64,000 nt of DNA from Perkinsela sp. pyNocScin1 (lineage: Eukaryota; Euglenozoa; Kinetoplastea; Prokinetoplastida; Perkinselidae), in NCBI GenBank assembly GCA_964019655.1, contig CAXHTR010000005.1, positions 1,426,001 through 1,490,000 of the forward strand, in the 5' to 3' direction. The stretch's first letter is position 1, and each line of letters starts with the position of its first letter. Positions 1 to 9,022 of the stretch are shown here, one piece after another. Position numbers and translations under genes: made by a program. The notes beneath the pieces were generated by a model, which searched no databases, was not told where the DNA came from, and saw only the letters and a list, made by a program, of their open reading frames with translations.

Positions 1-170
1 ATAAAGATCTCATGGAAATGATCAGTGAGAGAATCAGGCCTGATGGTACGGAAGATTTTCACGACGAAAATGACAGCTTTCTTGATGTCTGTGAGCGGAA
101 TTGTGCTCAGTGTGAAGGCGATCGGGTGGCTCAAATACAAATTTGGTATAATATCCTATATTGGGCGTAA
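1..170 (+). pseudogene. LRR-family N-terminal cap relic cut by the window edge
   Basis: Read from base 3, the frame gives a fragment of the family cap: an LMEMI helix, then DENDSFLDVCE, then a Cys and GDRV as in the intact genes further on. It stops at TAA 168-170, just where the repeats should begin, so no LRR follows. The upstream part lies outside the window. The early stop and missing repeats point to a decayed copy. A short cap-only product is possible but less likely. Confidence 0.6.
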
Positions 171-379
171 TGTGCTTTCGATCTGATTCTGCCGCGTGTC
201 TCTACCTTTTTAAGCTAACGCTGCAATACGTAGGGAACGCTTCACGCGCGCATTCTTCCTCTTGTCTTGTCGGGAAAGTGAAGTGCCTTATCTATGGCAT
301 GTATAAAATATTCTCTTGGGCGCTTTTTCTCCGTGATTTCCGCAACGTTCATTCACTTTTCCACATTTAACTCTACTGT

Positions 380-1261
380 ATGCACCTCATACCCGCCCTT
401 ATCGCAGCCGACGCCGATGGCCTCTCCCGCGTCAACCCACTCCTCCTGCCCGAAGAGACGCTCCTCGAGATGTTTTTCGACGGCGTTGAGAACAAAGACC
501 ACCTCGACTTTACGAACGAGCGCTTTTTCATACGAGATCATACGACTGCAGTCACCTCTATTTGGATCACACCGTCTTTCAACAGGCGGCCTCTCTACGG
601 CAGCGTGAATTTCGCATTTCTCCCACAAACTGTCACTGTTATATCCCTTCGCGGCAATGTGCTCCAAGGGCCACTCGATGTCGAGCGCTGGCCAGCTGCG
701 CTCTGTTCCGTCAGCCTTGAGAAAAACGAGTTTTCAGGGGATCTGCGCGCCGAAAAGCTCCCCAGGGATCTCATAATACTCAATCTGCATCGTAACAAAC
801 TCGTGGGCAGCGTCGATATGGGTGCGCTACCCCCCAAACTGGAAGAGCTCAGGCTCGACGACAATGAGCTTGCGGGGACCGTGGACACTCGAGCTCTCTC
901 ACGAGCGCTCCGCACGCTTTCCCTCAGCAAAAACAATTTTTCGGGGCTTTTTAGCCTCGACGGCCTGCCCGAGGGGCTCATCGTGCTGCACATCGCATCG
1001 AATAATTTTTCAGGGACCTTATCCGCGCGGTCGCTGCCTAGCCTCGAGATACTCCTCGCGAACAACAATGCGTTTTGCGGCGTCCTGACGATTGGTAGAA
1101 TCCGAGCGGTGCTATCGGAGCTGGATGTCTCATCGAACCAGATCACAGGGGTGGACATAGCTGCAGATTCGCTCGCTGTGCTGCGTGGGCTCCGCATTGA
1201 AGATAACCCAATGTCCCGAGAGGGGAGGTGGAAGTTACAGTTTGAAGAAGAAGAAGAATGA
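380..1261 (+). CDS. LRR protein, EMFF-type cap, acidic tail
   Basis: A 293-residue protein with a short hydrophobic N-terminus (MHLIPALIAA) and a cap centred on LLPEETLLEMFF (about 22-33). About nine repeats of 23 residues run from residue 80 to 275, with LPxxLxxLxLxxN and FSG steps. The cap lacks the Cys-x-Trp...Cys signature of most relatives. Its closest relatives in the window, by the EMFF helix and the following N-[KV]-D-[DE] stretch, are on the - strand at 53581-54573 and 48492-49367. It ends in five Glu residues and has no VVDE-type C-cap. It probably forms a solenoid for protein binding and is probably secreted. The ATG at 380 follows a pyrimidine-rich stretch and begins the leader. 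Confidence 0.85.
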   Translation: MHLIPALIAADADGLSRVNPLLLPEETLLEMFFDGVENKDHLDFTNERFFIRDHTTAVTSIWITPSFNRRPLYGSVNFAFLPQTVTVISLRGNVLQGPLDVERWPAALCSVSLEKNEFSGDLRAEKLPRDLIILNLHRNKLVGSVDMGALPPKLEELRLDDNELAGTVDTRALSRALRTLSLSKNNFSGLFSLDGLPEGLIVLHIASNNFSGTLSARSLPSLEILLANNNAFCGVLTIGRIRAVLSELDVSSNQITGVDIAADSLAVLRGLRIEDNPMSREGRWKLQFEEEEE

Positions 1262-1829
1262 AAAGTATATGAGTATGCGTATGATCGTGATGGTGATTCA
1301 AAGATAGTGTTGTAACTTTTTGAGATACGGGGTATTTCGTGTGATCATTCGGATTTTTTCTTTTATTTCATTACACATGGTGAAAGGTCAGTGTTTGTCA
1401 ATCTCTGTAAATAGGCATTTCGGGGGTCAGTCTGCAATCCAGTGACTGACGAAATTTATAACTCATGGAAAACTCTATAAGAAAGCTAGATTTTGTCGTC
1501 GGTTGAGAATTTCAGCTCGAGAGTCAGGGAAGTCCGCAAAAACTTTCAAAAAGCACAGAAACACTGAAGGTAGAAAGATGAATTTTTGAGGATAAGATTC
1601 GTTTTTATCAAAAAGAGTTTGATTTAGTGCTAAAATATTTTGAGATCTTGGTGGGACCAACTTTACTGCTCATAATCACAGGGATAGTTGAGTGCTACTA
1701 CGTCTTTCCTCTACAGAATATGAAATTAACTGCTATCGAAAATTTTCTGTTAACAGCCCCTACCTGCATAATCTAATCGACCTTTCTTACTTTTGATCGA
1801 CTTCTATACATATCACACTTCTAAATCAA
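1262..1829. other. Spacer, nothing recognised
   Basis: AT-rich spacer without a convincing ORF or LRR relic on either strand. The last 50 bases are rich in C and T and lead to the ATG at 1830, so they could carry processing signals for the next gene. Confidence 0.5.
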
Positions 1830-3431
1830 ATGCTCGTTACCCGAAAGCTCCTCGTCGACCAGATCAGCGCCCATACCGGCAAAGCCTACAGCCCCGAGCT
1901 CTCCCAAGCGCTCGAGAACCGCGGCTTCGCCTCTCGGTACTGGCTCTGCCAGGCCGGCCTCCGGATGCTCGGCGTCAAGCTGCTCGACGCCGAGCGCAAC
2001 AGCTCCTTTTGCATCCACAAGACCCTTTTCTACAACGCCGCGCAGACGACCGACCCCGAAAAGGTACAAAGGTATGCCGGGCGGATCCGGCCGCTGTGGG
2101 CCATCAGCAGGTCGTACATTAGCAGCGCCACCCCGCTTCTCCAAGAAAATGGCGAAAACCTCTGGATCTCAGCTGCGCAAATCGATGCGCTCGGCCTCAC
2201 ACTGAAAGCCAACGCCGAGGCCACCGAGGCGGAAATTCGTCAAAATGGAAATCGCAAAAAGTGTTCCATGTACCCCGTGCGAGCGCTCAAAAACGCTGAT
2301 AATCTCTCCCAAATTCTCACAAAAGACCACTTCAACGCCTCAGCCGGCATTTCGATGACAGAAATGGACGAGCGCATGCCGATACTCCGCGATGTCTTGC
2401 ACAAAACGTACAAAAGTGACCTCTGGGTCACTTCCGCCACGATAAGCAGCCTCGGCCTATCGCTTAAGGATAATGAAACGCCAACAAAAGTTCCCAATTT
2501 TGACAAGGCCGAAGACATTTCGCTGTTTAACGCAGACCAGTTCGACTCGACTGAGAAAATCGTTGAACTTGCCGAAAAAAGGCGCAGGGAGCACATCTCC
2601 GGGTACACCGGCAAGCCTTTGCCCGACTGGGTCTCAGCGGCGCTCGAGCCCATCATGGCGCAGAACCCGGGCTGGACCCGCTACTGGGCGCCGTTCGCAG
2701 ACGCTGTGCGAAACAAACACGTGCGCTCCCGCCAGCAGCAGATAGTCGTCCGCTCTGGCGAAAAGTTCCGCGTTTTCTTCAACGCCGCGCAGATGCAGGA
2801 CGATGTCCCCGAAAAGTTTCGGCGAGCCCACCGCAGAGAAATCGCTGCGCCGTCGGACCCCCCAGACGGCGTGACACTCGATGGAAAGCGTTTCAGCCCG
2901 TCGGCAGCGCAGACGACCGATTCTATTGAATATTTGAAAGCAGTGGGTGCGGCTTTACAGAAAAGCGCAAAGGGCCACAAGCACTGGATGACTGCCGACT
3001 TCATGAAACGAATCGGCGCAGTGCGCAAGACGGGCGAAGAGCCCCTCACATTCACTTTTGAAGGAAAGACTTTAGAACTTTACGCCGCCGACCAGCTCGT
3101 CGACCGCGCAGTTTTCGACACCAACACGGAGTGGGCCCTCCCGCAGGTCGCCGGGCCCACGGGCAAGTACCTTCCTTTGATTGTATCAGACGTCCTCGCC
3201 GCCCACGTCCGGCGGCGGCCGATGCTCTCGCGCTACTGGGTGACGATGGCGAAGGCGCGCAAGTGGGACGCGGTGCTGCCACACTCAAAACCTTTTTGGG
3301 TTGACACGGACAAGGGGCGGATTCTGTGGTACAACGCGGCGCAGCTCAAGCCTTGGGTGATGGAATACTGTGTGAAGGCGCATGAGGAGGCCAAACGGAG
3401 CGCGCCGCTGCCGGCGCTTCGGGTGGAATAA
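1830..3431 (+). CDS. Multi-unit Tc38/ArdC-N-like protein, paralogue 1 of 4
   Basis: 533 residues made of six diverged units. Unit landmarks: TGK at 16-18, Trp38 and YNAAQ 68-72; Trp112; Trp199 and FNADQ 233-237; TGKPLP 260-265, Trp286 and FNAAQ 317-321; Trp386, GAVRKTGEE 397-404 and YAADQ 418-422; TGK 444-446, Trp470 and YNAAQ 501-505. The order TGKxY, then [SP]xxW[ILV][TS], then a Gly-Val-x-x-x-x-Gly turn, then [YF]NA[AD]Q matches what I recall of ArdC N-terminal ssDNA-binding domains, which include kinetoplastid Tc38. No HExxH peptidase motif is seen. The N-terminus is basic and poor in acid, which would fit mitochondrial import. Role inferred: ssDNA or kinetoplast DNA binding. The gene is GC-rich. 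Confidence 0.65.
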   Translation: MLVTRKLLVDQISAHTGKAYSPELSQALENRGFASRYWLCQAGLRMLGVKLLDAERNSSFCIHKTLFYNAAQTTDPEKVQRYAGRIRPLWAISRSYISSATPLLQENGENLWISAAQIDALGLTLKANAEATEAEIRQNGNRKKCSMYPVRALKNADNLSQILTKDHFNASAGISMTEMDERMPILRDVLHKTYKSDLWVTSATISSLGLSLKDNETPTKVPNFDKAEDISLFNADQFDSTEKIVELAEKRRREHISGYTGKPLPDWVSAALEPIMAQNPGWTRYWAPFADAVRNKHVRSRQQQIVVRSGEKFRVFFNAAQMQDDVPEKFRRAHRREIAAPSDPPDGVTLDGKRFSPSAAQTTDSIEYLKAVGAALQKSAKGHKHWMTADFMKRIGAVRKTGEEPLTFTFEGKTLELYAADQLVDRAVFDTNTEWALPQVAGPTGKYLPLIVSDVLAAHVRRRPMLSRYWVTMAKARKWDAVLPHSKPFWVDTDKGRILWYNAAQLKPWVMEYCVKAHEEAKRSAPLPALRVE

Positions 3432-3622
3432 TATTGAAAGTAAATGAAGTAATACTGAGTAATAATACCTTGCAATAGTCAAAATGAATAGGAAATGATA
3501 AATTCAAAAGAAAAAGAAGCGAAAATATGAAATTGAGTGATATGAGTGTAATTTGGCAAATGAATTGGGTTTATGACTTGTAAGCCGAAAATATCACCTT
3601 CTTTTTCATTTTTCCAATTCCA

Positions 3623-5179
3623 ATGCGCCAGTCCGTCATCCGCTTCACCCGCCAAATCGCCGCCATCACCGGCAGGCCCTTTGACGCTAAGACCGCCGCC
3701 CACCTATCGTCGCTCGGCTTCAAATCGCCGCACTGGATCTCGCTCCGCGGCACACAGCTCCTCGGCGTCGACGTGGAGGATGGCGCCCAAGCTGCCAAAA
3801 TCTATTCTACTGAAATGCTCGTCTACAACGCTGCGCAGACAACCGACCCCGCCAAAGTCGCCAAGTTCGTTGGCCGCATGGAGCCGCGCTGGGCCGTCAC
3901 GCGCGAGCCTGTGCCCTCTTCCCAGCCCCTCCTGTCGGAGACCGGCGACAACCTCTGGCTGACGAAGCTCCACATCGAGGCCCTCGGCATGCATGTGAAA
4001 GATAGCGCCAAGCCCCAAGACATCAGTACGCCAGCACAAGTGCTGTACACCGAGTGCTATTCGATCGATAGCATTGAAGAAGGCCAGAAGCTGCAAAAAG
4101 TCATCAAAAAGTACAATATCTGGCGCAATGCTGCTTTCTTTCACAATGCCTACGAGGGACTGCTGCCGCTCCTGCGTGACAGTATGAAAAAGGGTTTTAC
4201 GAGTCCCCTGTGGGTCAGCACTGCAGAGGTAGACAATCTTGCGCTTGCTGCGAAGAAAAACGCCCTGCCCACGTCTATAAACCCTGGCGATGGTGCCGAG
4301 TACAGAGTCTATAACGCTGACCAGCTCAAGGACGCTGCGCCTTTTGTCGAGTGCTTGGAGGAAATGGCTGGGCTGGAGATTCTCCCGACGAAAAAGCTGC
4401 CAGGGCACATACAAGAAGAAGTGGATGCTTTTTCAGGAAATACTGCTGCATCGGACTACTGGATCGTTCTCGGTCGATCAGGGGCCCTGCCAGCTGACTC
4501 GCTCCTCCCAGTCAAGCATGCGATCACTGTCGTGGAGAAAGAAACGCAATTTCATGTGCTGAATATTTCGCACTGCAAGCCCTTTGAGATAGTGCGCCTT
4601 CTCGAAATTCAGCGTGTATTGCCACTGCCAACACTCGATGGAAAACTGTTTCAGCTCAAGGGGGATTATTCTGTGTATACATATTTGCAGGCAAAAACCA
4701 TTATGGAGGCCATTCTTAAAACAGAAAAATGGAAAACGCACTGGCTGACGAAAAATTATGTGAAGCAAATCGGCGCAACCGTGAAAAAGGGGGAAGATGC
4801 GCTCGCTGTGGACATTGATAGTGAGAAGCTGATGCTCTACAGTGCTGATCAGCTTGTCGATAGTACACATGCAGGAGCGAACCTCGCTTGGCAGTGTCGG
4901 CAGGTCTCAGGGAACACTGGAAAGCTTGTTCCGATAAGTACGTCGAGAGCACTCGAAAACTACGCTCGGTCCAATGCATTTTTCTCAAGATTTTGGTATT
5001 CGTACAAGAAGGCAAAGGAAATGGATGCGATACTTCCCGGGGCTCGGATCTTTCGAACTCAGGATAATAGACAGGACTATGGCCTGTGGATTAATGCGAG
5101 CCAGATGCAGCCAAACATTATGGAGATGTGTTTGAAGACATTTCAGAACGGTAAGAAAGGGGCAAAGAAGTCGGCATGA
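3623..5179 (+). CDS. Multi-unit Tc38/ArdC-N-like protein, paralogue 2 of 4
   Basis: 518 residues, collinear with the gene at 1830. The start is MRQSVIRFTRQIAAITGRPF, arginine-rich with no acidic residue in the first 20, and looks like a short mitochondrial presequence running straight into unit 1 (Trp38). The box YNAAQTTDP ends unit 1, YNADQL ends unit 3 and YSADQLVD ends unit 5. The last unit has SRFWYSYKKAKEMDA and ends in NASQM. The C-terminus is lysine-rich (KKGAKKSA). It lies 191 bp behind its neighbour on the same strand. The ATG follows a CTTTTTCATTTTTCC tract. An exact function cannot be assigned without a profile search. Confidence 0.65.
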   Translation: MRQSVIRFTRQIAAITGRPFDAKTAAHLSSLGFKSPHWISLRGTQLLGVDVEDGAQAAKIYSTEMLVYNAAQTTDPAKVAKFVGRMEPRWAVTREPVPSSQPLLSETGDNLWLTKLHIEALGMHVKDSAKPQDISTPAQVLYTECYSIDSIEEGQKLQKVIKKYNIWRNAAFFHNAYEGLLPLLRDSMKKGFTSPLWVSTAEVDNLALAAKKNALPTSINPGDGAEYRVYNADQLKDAAPFVECLEEMAGLEILPTKKLPGHIQEEVDAFSGNTAASDYWIVLGRSGALPADSLLPVKHAITVVEKETQFHVLNISHCKPFEIVRLLEIQRVLPLPTLDGKLFQLKGDYSVYTYLQAKTIMEAILKTEKWKTHWLTKNYVKQIGATVKKGEDALAVDIDSEKLMLYSADQLVDSTHAGANLAWQCRQVSGNTGKLVPISTSRALENYARSNAFFSRFWYSYKKAKEMDAILPGARIFRTQDNRQDYGLWINASQMQPNIMEMCLKTFQNGKKGAKKSA

Positions 5180-5408
5180 GGCTGAGAGTACTATATTATT
5201 TGATGATATTCATGACAGTATATTCAATATGATTATATGAATAGGGAGAAAGATTGTGATTAACAAGTGAATATAGCCACTGAGATGAGTATAATTGTGT
5301 GTATAGTAAATGTTATATTGAAACGTTAATATTCTTCAGTTGATAGCAGCACTGTGCTTCTCTTGCACTTTCACAAATGTATCAATTTATTCCTACTAAA
5401 AGTTACCA

Positions 5409-7031
5409 ATGCGAGCCTCTATTATTCGCTTTGCGCGGCAAATATCCGCTTCAACCGGAAAGCCGTATAAGTACGCCTTATCCAAAAAACTTGAGGCTCG
5501 TGGCTTTCAATCACCATATTGGATAACATCGACCGGTTTAAAGCTTCTTGGTATCGGACTCTGTGAACGGGACACAAAAGGATCTTGTAAATACAACAAT
5601 TTGGAACTCTTAAACGCTGATCAAACAACCGATCCCGAAAAGGTTCAAAAGTACGCTGGGCGTATAGAGCCACGATGGGCAGTTACCCAAAGGCTAATAC
5701 AAGCAACAGAAGTTCTCCTTACTAACGGTGCAGATAATCTTTGGCTGACAAAAATAGAAATAGAAAAAATTGGATTAAATCTTACAGAGGGCGCTGTATC
5801 TAGGACCATTCATCTTGAAAGTGATGCGTCACAGAAGCCTCTAGAAATTTACTCGATTGAGAATATCATAGAGCGTGAAAGGCTCATCCAATGTCTCACA
5901 GCGCACAAATCGGAACTTCCTCCATCGCATTTTAAAAAAAGACTAGATGAGATTCTGCCACTGTTTCGAGATTGGATTCACAAGCACTTCAAAAGTGCGC
6001 TATGGCTGACATTGGCTGAGATCCAGCGCTTGAATATCAAAATCAAAGATGGGGATCTTCCTACCTGTGTCCATCCGAAAGACAGAAAAAAGTACAATGT
6101 TTACAACGCAGATCAGCTTCTCAACAAAAGACCCCTGAATGACTATATTGCAATGCACTTCGTCGATATTCAGGTACGTCGAACAAGCAAACTTTCCGTC
6201 ATTATCCGTGAAGAGGCTGTGAAATTACTACGAAATGACCCTATATTAGAAGATCTCTGGCTCATCAATACGATACGGGGCTATCTTTCCCCGAATCTTT
6301 TGATCCCGATTCAAAAGAGAGTCACCATTTACTGTCAAAATGGGAAGTTTGAGCTTCTCAACATTTTACACTTGCGACCATTTGAGTACTACCGAATCGT
6401 CACGGGAGTAACTCAGCTGACTAAAGTCTATAAAACAATGTATACACAACAAATGAATAATACCGTGGCCACACTTGATGGACTGTGCTTCAAGTCGGGT
6501 CACTTACAGAGCTGTTACTCTCCGGATTTTGTAAAAGCGCTTTCCCAGTTCATTACATTAAATAATCTTGAGCACAAGAACCTCCTCACGAGTGCATTTA
6601 TAGCGAAGATTGGCGCAAAGGTTAGGGACATGGAAAAGGCATTTTGTCTGCAGCATGATAAAAAAGAGATTCTAGTTTACACCGACGACCAGCTCACGGA
6701 TACAAAACCATTTCTTCACAACCTTGCGTGGGCCCTTCCACAGGTATCTGGATACAACGGAAGACAGTTACCGAAAGATATATCCGATAGACTGGCGCAG
6801 TACACCAAGAACTATGCATTTTTTTCAAGATTCTGGTTTTCATACAAGAAAGCGAAGGAAATGGATGCGATGCTTCCAGGGACAAAGTTCTGTATAACTA
6901 AGAACTCTGAAAACTCAAACATTGTGTGGATAAATGCGAGTCAGATGAAACCGTTTGCAATGAAATACTGTGAAAAACGATTAACGAATTATGAAGAGTA
7001 TCTTAGAAAAATGAGATCAAAAGTGAAGTGA
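5409..7031 (+). CDS. Multi-unit Tc38/ArdC-N-like protein, paralogue 3 of 4, AT-rich
   Basis: 540 residues with the same six-unit order. The N-terminus is MRASIIRFARQISASTGKPY, followed by SPYWIT, LLGIGL and LNADQTTDPEKV. The final unit shares SRFWFSYKKAKEMDA and NASQMKP with the gene at 3623, so these two are the closest pair. Its third codon positions are much richer in A and T than those of the genes at 1830 and 3623, although the proteins align throughout. The tail is basic (LRKMRSKVK). The basic, acid-poor leader again fits mitochondrial import. All units are open and no lesion is seen. Confidence 0.65.
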   Translation: MRASIIRFARQISASTGKPYKYALSKKLEARGFQSPYWITSTGLKLLGIGLCERDTKGSCKYNNLELLNADQTTDPEKVQKYAGRIEPRWAVTQRLIQATEVLLTNGADNLWLTKIEIEKIGLNLTEGAVSRTIHLESDASQKPLEIYSIENIIERERLIQCLTAHKSELPPSHFKKRLDEILPLFRDWIHKHFKSALWLTLAEIQRLNIKIKDGDLPTCVHPKDRKKYNVYNADQLLNKRPLNDYIAMHFVDIQVRRTSKLSVIIREEAVKLLRNDPILEDLWLINTIRGYLSPNLLIPIQKRVTIYCQNGKFELLNILHLRPFEYYRIVTGVTQLTKVYKTMYTQQMNNTVATLDGLCFKSGHLQSCYSPDFVKALSQFITLNNLEHKNLLTSAFIAKIGAKVRDMEKAFCLQHDKKEILVYTDDQLTDTKPFLHNLAWALPQVSGYNGRQLPKDISDRLAQYTKNYAFFSRFWFSYKKAKEMDAMLPGTKFCITKNSENSNIVWINASQMKPFAMKYCEKRLTNYEEYLRKMRSKVK

Positions 7032-7254
7032 ATTCTGATATAAAGATAAAGGATATTTTCAAAAGAGAGGGCCAAATTGATACTTTATGCTTGAATACCA
7101 ATACTTTGAAAATAAAGACTTAAGTAACATAGCAAAGACCTCTGTATTCACCTTTTTTATCATTTTGAAGGCCTAAGTATACTGATAAATCGATCCGACA
7201 CACTCGTAAAGCCCTTACGATTTTTTTTTTCGCTCACTCTCTCTATATCATCAT

Positions 7255-8292
7255 ATGTCCGCCCGCACGCCAAAGTTCATCAGCTTCCGCACAGGCAAGT
7301 ACTTCCTCCAGAGCTATACCGAGAACCTCCCCAGATTCCCCTCTCCTCTCTGGATCTCCGCTGCCGACGCCACGACCATCGGCGTGCGCATCCGGCCCGG
7401 CGAGAAGGGCATCGAGAACCCCTACGGCAACATGTTCAACGCCTGCCAGACCGACAGCCCAGCCCGCGTCGAGGGCCTCTTCTACCGCGGAAAGCCCCGC
7501 TGGGCGCTCAGTGGCCGCGAATTCCGCAAAGATGTGCTCACAGCAGCCGGGCCGAACATCTGGCTCACAGACTCGCAGATCGAGGCGCTCGGCTTGGCAC
7601 TCAATGCAGATGCAGCCAAGAGCGAAACGACTTTTCAAGTCAAGGATATGTCCCTCAAGTGCTACCCGCTGTGCAGCATCGCAAACTATGAGCGCTGTGT
7701 CAAAGCACTGAACATGGACCACGTCTGCGCGGTCGATGGCCTGCCCTACGCCACCTCCCGGGAGCGAACGCCCCTCGTTCGGGCTGTTCTCGAGCGAAAA
7801 TACACGAGTGGCATCTGGGTCCCGACCTCGGCCATGTCTTTGTTCAAAGCCAGCGCCAAGCACAACGAGGAGCCAGTGCACGTCGAGCTGTACGCAGAGG
7901 GCGGGGGAGATGAGTACTTTCTCTACAATATCGAACAGCTCGAGGACCCGGCGGGTGTCCTGCGCCACATGGGGCTCAAGCGCGCTGACGAGCAGATATC
8001 TGCGAAGAGCGGCTTGGCCCTGCCGCAGGAAATCGCAGCACAGCTCCGGGAAGCCGCTGGCAAGCAGGTGGGCTGGTCGCGGTACTGGATGAGCGAGCAG
8101 GGGGCGTTCCAGCGGAAGCCAGTGGGCGCTGAGCGCCCGCGGTGCACGCCGGCGAAGGGCAAAAACGCCGACTGGACCTTTTGGGTGAACGCGACGCAGC
8201 TTGGGGAGAGTTTGCTCAAGAGTGTTGTTTCCAAGCACATGGCGGCAGCGCAGGCGAAGATGGTGGGTCAGGGCGGTCAGGCTATGCCATAG
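7255..8292 (+). CDS. Shortened Tc38/ArdC-N-like protein, paralogue 4 of 4
   Basis: 345 residues against 518-540 in its neighbours. Unit 1 has SPLWIS (Trp33), GVRIRPGEKG at 43-52 and FNACQTD at 61-67. The GVRIRPGEKG turn is the strongest match in the window to the ArdC-N consensus. Unit 2 has NIWLT and unit 3 has SGIWVPT and YNIEQLEDP. A final unit has WSRYWMS and FWVNATQL, corresponding to the last unit of the long paralogues. Units 4-5 are therefore mostly missing, probably by deletion or unit-to-unit recombination. At about 38 kDa it is close to the size of trypanosome Tc38. A T-rich and then CT-rich run lies just before the ATG. Confidence 0.6.
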   Translation: MSARTPKFISFRTGKYFLQSYTENLPRFPSPLWISAADATTIGVRIRPGEKGIENPYGNMFNACQTDSPARVEGLFYRGKPRWALSGREFRKDVLTAAGPNIWLTDSQIEALGLALNADAAKSETTFQVKDMSLKCYPLCSIANYERCVKALNMDHVCAVDGLPYATSRERTPLVRAVLERKYTSGIWVPTSAMSLFKASAKHNEEPVHVELYAEGGGDEYFLYNIEQLEDPAGVLRHMGLKRADEQISAKSGLALPQEIAAQLREAAGKQVGWSRYWMSEQGAFQRKPVGAERPRCTPAKGKNADWTFWVNATQLGESLLKSVVSKHMAAAQAKMVGQGGQAMP

Positions 8293-9022
8293 AGTTGGGA
8301 GTAATTTTTGCGGTGAAAGCAGAGTGGGAAATATTCAAGGCTTTGTGCATATACTTAAGAATACAATGCTGTACTGAAGCTTTTTGGTCTGATATGGTGT
8401 GCATAGGGATGGACTTCAGTGTCTGGAAGGTAAGTTGTATCACTCTCAACTATGTGTACCATCTCTGTCTGTTTGAATGAGGTAACGACAGCAAATCCAC
8501 GCCCTTCGCTGATGCTTTTGTGATTCCAGTGTGCACCGCCATAGATATTTTTTTCAGACAGAGGGGACGCACTGTCCATGCAGGCGCGCATGGAGTCTCT
8601 CAAGAATGACACACGCGAAGTAGCAAGAGTGCTCCTACAACACAAAGAAGATGACTTTTTATAATTTTGCAAGCGGATCAGAGTGGAATGCGACGCCGAC
8701 AGCAGCAGAAAGCAGATCAGCAGGGATGCATGCCACACTGCCGGCACTCTACGCCCCAAGTACACTCCAAAAGCCTTCGGTTCTGGAAGCTCTGCAGGAC
8801 TTTTTTTAATAGCGACGCTTGTGATTCGAAAATGCGAATGTGTATACACTCAACTCAAATTGCTTGATGTATTGCCTTTTGGTTACCTTTTGATTGAAGT
8901 TAGAGGCCGACACGTCTTCTCTCTGGAAATTGAGTGACGCAGCACCACTTTCTTTGCATATCAAATGTCGAAGCTTTGCATGTACTCTTTGCTCCGACTT
9001 TCTATTCCTTTCTCTTTTCTCA
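8293..9022. other. Spacer with no supported gene
   Basis: Spacer between the ArdC-like cluster and the LRR array. It contains a 164-codon open frame on the opposite strand (8355-8849), which I do not accept as a gene because it runs against the array and matches neither local family. The last 40 bases are almost pure C and T before the ATG at 9023. Confidence 0.5.

Noticed and set aside
595-1197. 200-codon - strand ORF opposite the LRR gene
   Set aside because: It is a mirror of a GC-rich LRR coding region with Ser/Arg-rich composition typical of shadows; similar ORFs lie opposite most genes here.
8355-8849. 164-codon open frame on the - strand with a hydrophobic segment
   Set aside because: It runs against the + array, matches neither local family, and the spacer shows no second gene signature. 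It remains possible but unsupported.
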